Assembly: GCA_016296195.1 (NCBI GenBank)
Contig: JAEDJU010000107.1
Location: 1 to 5,007 of the forward strand
Reading direction: 5' to 3'
Length of the DNA stretch: 5,007 nt
DNA from: Candidatus Methanomethylophilaceae archaeon
Lineage (GTDB): Archaea; Thermoplasmatota; Thermoplasmata; Methanomassiliicoccales; Methanomethylophilaceae
Shown: positions 1 through 4,655 of the stretch, in pieces
How positions within the stretch are numbered: position 1 is the stretch's first letter
How the letters are laid out: the number at the start of each line of letters is the position of its first letter
Position numbers and translations under genes: made by a program
Notes under the pieces: model-generated
What the model was told of the DNA's origin: nothing
The model's input: the letters and a program-made list of their open reading frames with translations, nothing else
Databases searched by the model: none

Positions 1-10
1 CAGTTCAGCT

Positions 11-20
11 TCTATAAAAG
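11..20 (+). promoter_or_regulatory. Archaeal TATA box for purC
   Basis: The sequence TCTATAAAAG is a strong match to an archaeal TATA box. Its centre near base 16 predicts a transcript start near base 42. That leaves about 20 bases before the ATG at 62, or about 8 before the TTG at 50, so the leader is short in either case. The box sits at the window edge, so any upstream operator cannot be judged. Confidence 0.6.
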
Positions 21-61
21 GTACGGACACTGTAAATAGGCGAACGCAGTTGGCATTTCCC

Positions 62-964
62 ATGGAGCATATCATGACCGGCAAGGTCAAGGAGGTCTAC
101 AAAGTGGACGATGACACCCTTGAGTTTGCCTACACCGACAACATCTCGGTCTTCGACAAGATCATCCCCTCCAAGGTCCCCCACAAGGGAGAGACCCTCT
201 GCAGGACCGCGAAGTACTGGTTCAACCTCCTCACCAAAGAGGGGATCAACAACCACTTCATCAGCGAGCCCTCCAAGGACAGGATGAGGGTCAAGAGGGT
301 CGACATCATCAGGGATTACAGCAAGATCGACGGTACCACCACCAACTACCTGATCCCCCTCGAGGTCATCTGCAGGTACTACGCCGCAGGATCCCTCCTG
401 GACAGGATCAAGTCCGGAAAGGTCAAGGCCGAGGACCTCGGATTCCCCGCAGGCCATGAGGTCAAACGCGGAGAGAAGCTCCCCACCCCCTTCATCGAGT
501 GCACCACCAAGCTGGAGGAGCACGACGAGAACCTCACCGACGAGGAGGCCAAGGAGATGGCCGGACTCTCCGATGCCGAGTTCCAGGAGATCAAGGACAC
601 CGTCCTGAAGATCGACGAGATCATCGCACGCGAGGCCGGAAAGCGCGGACTCATCCACTGCGACGGAAAGAAGGAGTTCGCCTACGACAAGGACAGAAAG
701 CTCATGGTCATCGACACCTTCGGAACCCTCGACGAGGACCGCTGGTGGGATGCGGACGAGTATGCCAAGGGCAACATCGTCGAGCTCTCCAAGGAGTTCG
801 TCCGCCAGTACTACCGCGAGACCGGATACCATGAGAAGCTGTATGCGGCACGCGACAAGGGCGAGCCCGAACCCGACATCCCCGCACTCCCCCAGGACAT
901 CATCGACCGTGTGAGCAAGCTCTACGTCGATATGTACGAGAGGATCACGGGAGAGAAGTTCTGA
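62..964 (+). CDS. purC: Phosphoribosylaminoimidazole-succinocarboxamide synthase (SAICAR synthase)
   Basis: This cytoplasmic enzyme of de novo purine synthesis joins CAIR and aspartate using ATP to give SAICAR. The 300-residue product shows the family landmarks in order: the N-terminal GKVKEVY strand-loop (7-13) of the ATP-binding lobe, TDNISVFD (25-32, the usual S/T-D-x-I-S-x-F-D), PLEVICRYYAAGS (99-111, signature 1), TKLEEHDENLT (149-159, with the usual T-K-x4-H-D), and GLIHCDGKKEF followed by IDTFGTLDEDRWW (196-229, signature 2 region). The length fits the longer form of the family. The ATG at 62 puts six residues before the first GK, as in typical PurC proteins. The frame also has a TTG at 50 and an ATG at 74, the latter 6 bases after GGAG, so the start is not certain. 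Every isoleucine codon I checked is ATC, which suggests high expression. It is followed by its own terminator and appears monocistronic. Confidence 0.96.
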   Translation: MEHIMTGKVKEVYKVDDDTLEFAYTDNISVFDKIIPSKVPHKGETLCRTAKYWFNLLTKEGINNHFISEPSKDRMRVKRVDIIRDYSKIDGTTTNYLIPLEVICRYYAAGSLLDRIKSGKVKAEDLGFPAGHEVKRGEKLPTPFIECTTKLEEHDENLTDEEAKEMAGLSDAEFQEIKDTVLKIDEIIAREAGKRGLIHCDGKKEFAYDKDRKLMVIDTFGTLDEDRWWDADEYAKGNIVELSKEFVRQYYRETGYHEKLYAARDKGEPEPDIPALPQDIIDRVSKLYVDMYERITGEKF

Positions 965-980
965 GAACCATCCATATTCC

Positions 981-1026
981 GGGACATCCGGACCGTCACG
1001 AAGGCGGCCCGGGAGTCCCCATTTTT
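981..1026 (+). terminator. Hairpin plus T-run after purC
   Basis: GGGAC (981-985) pairs with GTCCC (1015-1019). Inside, CCGG (988-991) pairs with CCGG (1009-1012) across a two-by-two internal loop, and CCG (993-995) can pair with CGG (1005-1007). Five T residues follow at 1022-1026. It begins 16 bases after the purC stop. Archaeal termination depends mainly on the T-run, so the stem may instead act in 3'-end stability. Confidence 0.6.
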
Positions 1027-1028
1027 CA

Positions 1029-1157
1029 TCAAACCATCACGGGAAACGGATGACCACTCCTTATCAGGACCTCGTCATCCCCGATCTCCGGTATCGGGAC
1101 ATCGTTGATCATGATCTTGATGTCCTTGCTGTACCCTGTTATCTGTGCAGCCTTCAT
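1029..1157 (-). pseudogene. Truncated start of a zinc-type alcohol dehydrogenase / quinone oxidoreductase (MDR family)
   Basis: The 42-codon frame begins MKAAQITGYSKDIKIMIND and continues VPIPEIGDDEVLIR. This is the characteristic first 33 residues of medium-chain dehydrogenase/reductase proteins, whose first beta-strand ends in E-V-L-I/V-R/K. After that arginine the match stops: the last nine residues (SGHPFPVMV) do not resemble the expected V-x-A-x-x-x-N continuation, and a TGA follows. I looked in the other two frames for a continuation and found none, so this is a deletion or partial copy rather than a simple frameshift. A full family member has well over 300 residues, with cofactor and catalytic domains that are absent here. 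GGTGAT lies 5 bases before the ATG, so the start signals look intact and a short peptide might still be made. The family call rests on a short match; a functional small protein is the alternative. Confidence 0.65.
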
Positions 1158-1181
1158 CGATATCACCGTCTCCCATTGGAC

Positions 1182-1193
1182 GATGTATTCTAC
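1182..1193 (-). promoter_or_regulatory. Possible TATA-like element before the dehydrogenase remnant
   Basis: On the - strand this reads GTAGAATACATC, an A/T-rich TATA-like stretch about 25 to 36 bases before the remnant's ATG. It would give a very short leader. It is weak and rests on position alone. Confidence 0.25.
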
Positions 1194-1226
1194 ATGATAC
1201 GGTGGAACGGCCGATAGAGATGAATG

Positions 1227-1265
1227 AAAAGGGGATGATGGGTGGGGATCCGCCATCCCCAACCC
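1227..1265 (-). terminator. Hairpin plus T-run ending the egsA-UPF0179 operon
   Basis: GGGT (1240-1243) pairs with ACCC (1262-1265) and GGGGAT (1244-1249) with ATCCCC (1255-1260), with one bulged A at 1261 and a five-base loop. Read on the - strand, the stem is followed after nine bases by TTTT (1230-1227). It starts 22 bases after the UPF0179 stop and separates that operon from the dehydrogenase remnant. Confidence 0.5.
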
Positions 1266-1287
1266 GTCAGATAAGATGATTATGGGG

Positions 1288-1716
1288 TCAGAACAGGTCG
1301 ACGGAGACCATCTTCTCCTTTCTGGGGCACTCCAGGTCACCCTTCACGGCGGCGACGGAGTACTTCATTCCATCCTTCTTTCCGGGTGCGTGGCAGAGTC
1401 CGTAGTTGGGACAGCCGATGTTGTCGCATTTGGACTCCTGATACGTTATGACGCTCCCCTCGATGGCCTGTTTCTTGGGTATCGCCGCGGGTGTCACGAT
1501 CTTCTCCACGACGACGGCGGTGACAGAGTCCCCGTAGAACTCGTGGCATTCGTGTTCCTGGGGTCTCACCTCCGTGACCCTGTACTTCGCACCCGGTTCC
1601 AGGTTGAAGCACACTCCCTTCAGTCTGCAGTCCTTGCATTCCGTGAGAGGTCCGATGAAGTAGAACTCCGAACCGACCTCGGCATGGGTCTTCCCCAGTA
1701 GAGTTATCAATGCCAT
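1288..1716 (-). CDS. UPF0179 family protein, eight cysteines, function unknown
   Basis: The 142-residue product matches my memory of the archaeal UPF0179 family, for which I know no established function. It has eight cysteines in two groups. The N-terminal set is C27-x2-C30-x5-C36 plus C57; the C-terminal set is C97-x4-C102-x5-C108 plus C130. That arrangement suggests zinc or iron-sulfur sites, but this is inference. Between the groups lies a valine-rich beta-type segment (TAVVVEKIVTPAAI, 66-79). No signal peptide or membrane segment is visible, so it is probably cytoplasmic. It starts 9 bases after the egsA stop, and GAGGT, seven bases before its ATG, overlaps that stop codon, so translation is probably coupled to egsA. 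A lipid-related role is suggested only by this pairing. Confidence 0.85.
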   Translation of the reverse strand: MALITLLGKTHAEVGSEFYFIGPLTECKDCRLKGVCFNLEPGAKYRVTEVRPQEHECHEFYGDSVTAVVVEKIVTPAAIPKKQAIEGSVITYQESKCDNIGCPNYGLCHAPGKKDGMKYSVAAVKGDLECPRKEKMVSVDLF

Positions 1717-1721
1717 GGTAA

Positions 1722-1728
1722 AACCTCA
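1722..1728 (-). promoter_or_regulatory. Ribosome binding site overlapping the egsA stop codon
   Basis: On the - strand the sequence reads TGAGGTT. The TGA is the egsA stop, and GAGGT is the ribosome binding site of the UPF0179 gene, seven bases before its ATG. The shared bases favour re-initiation by ribosomes that have just finished egsA. Confidence 0.55.
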
Positions 1729-2781
1729 AATCACTCCTGTTGCGAGGGCGACCGTCTCGGCCACCTCCTTGCTGATCCCCTTGTCGCCGAGGATCGTGAA
1801 CCTGTCCGACCTGATCTCATGGGCGTGGACCATGCAGTCTATCAGGTCATCCGCGGATAATCCGAGACCCTTCGCGGTCACGGGGCATCCTATCGACCTC
1901 AACGCATCCCTGATCTGCATCCAGTCCCCTCCGTGGAGGTACATGGTCAGTATCGATGCGACCCCGCACTGCTCCCCGTGGAGGGCCTTGCCGGGATGTC
2001 TGAGGTCGATCATGTGGGATATCATGTGCTCCGCACCGCTGGTGGGTCTGGAGCTTCCGGCGATGCTCATGGACACCCCGGACACTATGATCGGCTTGAT
2101 CGCGAGCCACACGCTCTCCTCGACACCCGGTTTTATCAGTTCGGATGCGTCGAGGATGGATTCGGCCGCGAACATGGAAAGTGAATACGCGGACCTGCTG
2201 AAGTCCACGTTCCTGAGCCTCCTGGCGAAATCCCAGTCCTTGAGGGCGGTCAGGTTGGATATGACGTCGGCACAGCCGGATGCGAGGAGGCGGTAGGGTG
2301 CCTTGAAGATGACCTCGGTGTCGGCTATGACACCCATCGGCGATGCGGATGCGATGGAACGGGACCCGGTGGATGATTTCAGGGAGGCCCTGTTGGACGC
2401 TATGCCGTCATGGGCGGCGGATGTGGGTATGCTGATGAACGGCAGGTTGAGGTCCTTGGAGACGATCTTGGCGGTGTCGATCTTGCTCCCTCCGCCCACG
2501 GCGAGGATGAACTCGGATCCGAACTCGATGACCTGCCTCTCCACCTTCTCGACGTTCTCGGCGGTGGCGTCGCCAACGATGCACGTGTCCACATCGTAGC
2601 CCTGCATGTAGTCCAGGACCGCACTTCCGGCCGCCTTCATGGTGGCGTTGCCCGTGATCATCGTCCCCGTGTGTCCGGCGTGGATGTTCGCACAGAGGTC
2701 CTTGACCTGCTCCAACACCCCGTGTCCCGCCATTATGTTGCGGGGGAACTCCACGATCTTTGCCTTTAGGAAGTCGTTCAT
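1726..2781 (-). CDS. egsA: sn-Glycerol-1-phosphate dehydrogenase [NAD(P)+]
   Basis: This enzyme reduces dihydroxyacetone phosphate to sn-glycerol 1-phosphate, the backbone of archaeal ether lipids, using NAD(P)H and a zinc ion in the cytoplasm. The 351-residue length is normal for the family. Visible landmarks are the dinucleotide-binding FILAVGGGSKIDTAK (91-105), the strongly conserved PTSAAHDGIASNRAS (119-133), and the likely metal ligands D172 in ASGCADVISN, H252 in SGAEHMISH and H268 in HGEQCGVAS. All key positions look intact. The first ATG fits the usual N-terminus, which runs quickly into EFPRNIMAGHGVL; only a weak purine-rich site (AGGCGG) precedes it. It is the first gene of an operon with the UPF0179 gene and is divergent from the flavoprotein gene. 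Glycerol dehydrogenase is the nearest alternative, but the PTSAAHDG context favours EgsA. Confidence 0.96.
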   Translation of the reverse strand: MNDFLKAKIVEFPRNIMAGHGVLEQVKDLCANIHAGHTGTMITGNATMKAAGSAVLDYMQGYDVDTCIVGDATAENVEKVERQVIEFGSEFILAVGGGSKIDTAKIVSKDLNLPFISIPTSAAHDGIASNRASLKSSTGSRSIASASPMGVIADTEVIFKAPYRLLASGCADVISNLTALKDWDFARRLRNVDFSRSAYSLSMFAAESILDASELIKPGVEESVWLAIKPIIVSGVSMSIAGSSRPTSGAEHMISHMIDLRHPGKALHGEQCGVASILTMYLHGGDWMQIRDALRSIGCPVTAKGLGLSADDLIDCMVHAHEIRSDRFTILGDKGISKEVAETVALATGVI

Positions 2782-2820
2782 GTGATATCCGCCTGTGTAC
2801 CCGCATCAATCTCAGTCGGA

Positions 2821-2828
2821 CTATATTG
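2821..2828 (-). promoter_or_regulatory. Likely TATA box for egsA
   Basis: On the - strand this reads CAATATAG, centred about 43 bases before the egsA ATG. It predicts a transcript start near 2798 and a leader of about 17 bases. It lies in the 107-base gap between two divergent genes. Its + strand reading (CTATATTG) could in principle also serve the flavoprotein gene, with a leader of about 38 bases. Confidence 0.45.
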
Positions 2829-2857
2829 TTGTTCGCCGAGATACCGCCGTCCGACAC

Positions 2858-2866
2858 GTTATTCAC
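2858..2866 (+). promoter_or_regulatory. Possible TATA-like element for a leaderless flavoprotein transcript
   Basis: GTTATTCAC is centred 27 bases before the ATG at 2889, which is the spacing expected for a leaderless archaeal mRNA. There is no convincing ribosome binding site before that ATG. The match to a TATA box is only fair. Confidence 0.25.
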
Positions 2867-2888
2867 GGATGATGTCCATCACGTATCC

Positions 2889-3437
2889 ATGCCCAAAGCC
2901 ACAGTGCTGTGCGGAAGCGCCAAGCCCGACGGGGTCACACGTGCTATGTGCGGATCCGCCGCCGAACACCTCCGCGGTCTCGGATGGAGGGTGGAGACCA
3001 TCATGCTCTCCGACCTGGACATACGCCACTGCACCGACTGCGGCACGTGCAGGCACACGGGATGTGTCATCGGCGATGACATGGATATCGTCTACAAGGC
3101 GTTCCAATCCTCGGACATGCTGGTGATGGCCTCACCCATACACTTCAGCGGACCTTCCTCCATCATGAAGACCGCCATGGACAGGTTCCAGCCCTGGTGG
3201 TTCAATCCAAGTCTCCCGCATCCATCCGTATCGGTGGGACTCCTGTGCGGAGGGAGCGATGAACCACTGTACAGGAACACAGTGTCAATATTCCGTGCCT
3301 TCTCATTCACCACGGGAATGGAGTGGAGGGGCCATCTGGAGATATCCGGAACGGACAGGAACGGTTCCGAGGGTGTCCCGGAGAAAGTGTCCTCTTTCCT
3401 TGATTCGGTCCTTCAGGGATCGAACGGCGAGATCTGA
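2889..3437 (+). CDS. Iron-sulfur flavoprotein-like NAD(P)H-dependent FMN reductase family protein
   Basis: The 182-residue product has a flavodoxin-like fold signature. The first strand MPKATVLCGSAKPDGVTR (1-18) ends in the FMN phosphate loop, and ASPIHFSGPSSIMKTAMDR (81-99) is the second flavin contact segment typical of this family. Between them sits C48-x2-C51-x2-C54-x4-C59, close to the compact cysteine motif of methanogen iron-sulfur flavoproteins, which binds a 4Fe-4S cluster and passes electrons to FMN. It is likely cytoplasmic, with low-potential electron transfer, possibly in oxygen or peroxide defence. The frame is open further upstream, but those residues do not fit the family; starting at 2889 puts the first beta-strand at the N-terminus. 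It is divergent from egsA, and its end overlaps the convergent gene by 25 bases. It uses ATA for several isoleucines, unlike purC and the superoxide reductase gene. The electron partner is not known. Confidence 0.88.
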   Translation: MPKATVLCGSAKPDGVTRAMCGSAAEHLRGLGWRVETIMLSDLDIRHCTDCGTCRHTGCVIGDDMDIVYKAFQSSDMLVMASPIHFSGPSSIMKTAMDRFQPWWFNPSLPHPSVSVGLLCGGSDEPLYRNTVSIFRAFSFTTGMEWRGHLEISGTDRNGSEGVPEKVSSFLDSVLQGSNGEI

Positions 3438-4042
3438 TTGTTCAGTCCGGTCCTGTGGGACGGTTCGTATCTGCAGAACGGTATGACCGATGGGTTGTCA
3501 TCGTGGATGTCGGTCCACATGGTCTCCGTGACGGAACCGTCGGTGTCCAGAACGCATGTCTTGTAGAATCCCGCATCGGTGAGCCTGTCCAATATATCCC
3601 GGACATCACCCGTCTTCCGCCTCGAGACCAATCCCTTGGAATCCTTCATGAAGACCACGGGTATCACCGAATCCGACACCGAATGGATGTCGTCCAGGTC
3701 CGCATCCGACCTTATGGTGTGGTACGGTGCCAGGAGCATGTCCGCGTTGGTGTTGAAGGCGTCGAAGACATCGTCCGCGTCCTCGATGTGGGTCATGAAC
3801 CATATGTCCGCTCCGCGGACCCTCATGTTCTTCACCACCTTCTCCCCGAACCTGCCGGTGCCGATGCTCTCGGCATCCACTATCACCGCGGGGGCCCTGG
3901 TCTCTCTGATGATCCCGGCGGAGGTAGCCTCCTCCAGTGGGATCCTCCTGATGCCCTTGCCGACGGATGCCCCGTTGAACCACCCGTCGGTGCACCAGAG
4001 GCGTCCGTCCTGCCACACGGTCATGAATGCGGGAATGCGCAT
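3413..4042 (-). CDS. Uncharacterised protein, possibly a remote HisA-like TIM barrel
   Basis: I do not firmly recognise this 209-residue protein. It looks like a real gene: GGTGAT ends 3 bases before the ATG, composition is normal, and hydrophobic strands alternate with helices. The strands are APAVIVDAESIGTGRFG (50-66), ADIWFMTHI (78-86), ADMLLAPYHTI (100-110), VIPVVFM (126-132) and YKTCVLDTDGS (160-170). The spacing of D-A-E-S-I-G-T-G, then a strand, a helix with D-A-D-D-V, and A-D-M-L-L-A-P recalls the second half of HisA/HisF-type barrels, but the protein is shorter than HisA and the usual first strands are missing. The N-terminus is unusual, rich in W and F (W10, W16, W21, F22). No signal peptide or membrane helix is seen. 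It is divergent from the superoxide reductase gene and tail-to-tail with the flavoprotein gene. Existence as a gene is likely; the fold is a guess. Confidence 0.8.
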   Translation of the reverse strand: MRIPAFMTVWQDGRLWCTDGWFNGASVGKGIRRIPLEEATSAGIIRETRAPAVIVDAESIGTGRFGEKVVKNMRVRGADIWFMTHIEDADDVFDAFNTNADMLLAPYHTIRSDADLDDIHSVSDSVIPVVFMKDSKGLVSRRKTGDVRDILDRLTDAGFYKTCVLDTDGSVTETMWTDIHDDNPSVIPFCRYEPSHRTGLNNQISPFDP

Positions 4043-4078
4043 GGTATCACCAGATAAACTACTCGGAGATAAAGGCCT

Positions 4079-4085
4079 CTAAAAC
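4079..4085 (-). promoter_or_regulatory. Possible TATA-like element for the 209-residue unknown gene
   Basis: On the - strand this reads TTTTAGA, predicting a transcript start near 4056 and a leader of about 14 bases that just includes the GGTGAT ribosome binding site (4046-4051). A second A/T-rich stretch, CTTTATC (4068-4074), is too close to the ATG to fit as well. Confidence 0.3.
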
Positions 4086-4107
4086 TCCGAAGACCGTTTG
4101 AACAACG

Positions 4108-4115
4108 TTAAATAC
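4108..4115 (+). promoter_or_regulatory. TATA box for the superoxide reductase gene
   Basis: TTAAATAC is a good TATA-like match. Its centre predicts a transcript start near 4138, about 11 bases before the ATG at 4149. The ribosome binding site GAGG (4138-4141) would then sit at the very 5' end of the transcript. Confidence 0.5.
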
Positions 4116-4148
4116 CATGCAGTCGGAACCCGATTCCGAGGAACTATC

Positions 4149-4520
4149 ATGGTAACCTATGTTTGTCCCAAATGCGGAACCGTCGTCGATCTCGTCTACA
4201 AGGGCGGATGCATCCCCTCCTGCTGCGGAACCCCCATGGAGCCCGTCGAGGCCAAGACCGAGGATTTCGTCAAGGAGAAGCACGTCCCCTACATCGAGAA
4301 GGTCGACGGAGGCGTCCTCGTCAAGGTCGGAAAGGAGACCGCACACCCCATGGCCGACGACCACTACATCGTCTACATCGAGATCTGCGCCGACGGCGTC
4401 AGGATGAGGAAGTACCTCAAGCCCGGAGACGCACCCGAGGCCTTCTTCAAGACCGATGCCGCAGAGGTCACCGCCTGGGAGTACTGCAACAAGCACGGAC
4501 TCTGGAAGTCCAACCAGTGA
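4149..4520 (+). CDS. Superoxide reductase, two-iron (desulfoferrodoxin) type
   Basis: The enzyme reduces superoxide to hydrogen peroxide without releasing oxygen, protecting anaerobes in the cytoplasm. The 123-residue product has both expected domains. The N-terminal desulforedoxin domain has C6-x2-C9 and the adjacent pair C25-C26, which hold the rubredoxin-like iron. The catalytic domain carries the square-pyramidal iron ligands H45, H66, H72, H116 and C113, seen in EKHVPYIE, AHPMADDHYI and WEYCNKHGLWKS. The catalytic pair E43-K44 directly precedes H45. Nothing key is missing. The frame is open back to a TTG at 4098, but the ATG at 4149 has GAGG seven bases upstream and gives the normal N-terminus. 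Isoleucine is always ATC, as in purC, suggesting high expression. It stands alone between its own promoter and a hairpin. The iron-sulfur flavoprotein gene 0.7 kb away could supply electrons, but this is only inference. Confidence 0.95.
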   Translation: MVTYVCPKCGTVVDLVYKGGCIPSCCGTPMEPVEAKTEDFVKEKHVPYIEKVDGGVLVKVGKETAHPMADDHYIVYIEICADGVRMRKYLKPGDAPEAFFKTDAAEVTAWEYCNKHGLWKSNQ

Positions 4521-4541
4521 TCCCAGAATCACACATCATCA

Positions 4542-4582
4542 CCGCCCTGTGAACTTCCATCCGGGGCGGCAAACCCTCCTTT
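4542..4582 (+). terminator. Hairpin and pyrimidine-rich tract after the superoxide reductase gene
   Basis: CCGCCC (4542-4547) pairs perfectly with GGGCGG (4564-4569) around a 16-base loop. A pyrimidine-rich tract ending in TTT (4580-4582) follows, and further T-rich runs reach to about 4612. The stem is strong but the nearest T-run is short, so termination may happen at the later runs. Confidence 0.4.
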
Positions 4583-4608
4583 AACCCCCGTTGTTCCTTT
4601 TCTTAACC

Positions 4609-4616
4609 TTTTAGTA
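4609..4616 (+). promoter_or_regulatory. Possible TATA-like element for the charged repeat protein
   Basis: TTTTAGTA predicts a transcript start near 4638. That lies after the in-frame ATG at 4629 and before AAGGGG (4642-4647), the likely ribosome binding site of the ATG at 4656. TTCTTAAC (4600-4607) is an alternative box and also leaves only the 4656 start inside the transcript. Confidence 0.3.
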
Positions 4617-4655
4617 CCTTAGTGCGATATGGGGTCGAACCAAGGGGTCATTCAT

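Noticed and set aside
5..832. Long - strand open frame of 275 codons opposite purC
   Set aside because: It is antisense to a certain gene, its product is a low-complexity run of L, V, G and D, and it arises from the strong C-ending codon bias of purC.
1158..1340. Upstream in-frame extension of the dehydrogenase remnant
   Set aside because: It runs through the UPF0179 gene end and the terminator hairpin, and its residues do not fit the dehydrogenase family, which begins at MKAAQ.
1276..1701. + strand open frame opposite the UPF0179 gene
   Set aside because: It is a shadow frame with no family resemblance; the - strand frame has the cysteine pattern and the operon spacing.
2760..2888. Upstream in-frame extension of the flavoprotein
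   Set aside because: It would overlap the egsA start, and its residues do not belong to the flavodoxin fold, whose first strand starts at the ATG at 2889.
3455..4082. Two + strand open frames opposite the 209-residue unknown gene
   Set aside because: Neither has strand-helix character or a ribosome binding site, whereas the - strand frame has both.
4059..4532. - strand open frame of 157 codons opposite the superoxide reductase gene
   Set aside because: It is a compositional mirror of the superoxide reductase codons, rich in L, G, D and V, with no recognisable motif.
4631..4650. GGTCGAACC-like stretch resembling a tRNA T-loop
   Set aside because: No acceptor, anticodon or D-arm pairing could be found around it.
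4629..4655. Earlier ATG for the charged protein, adding nine residues
   Set aside because: It probably lies before the transcript start predicted by the TATA-like boxes and has no ribosome binding site; the ATG at 4656 follows AAGGGG.
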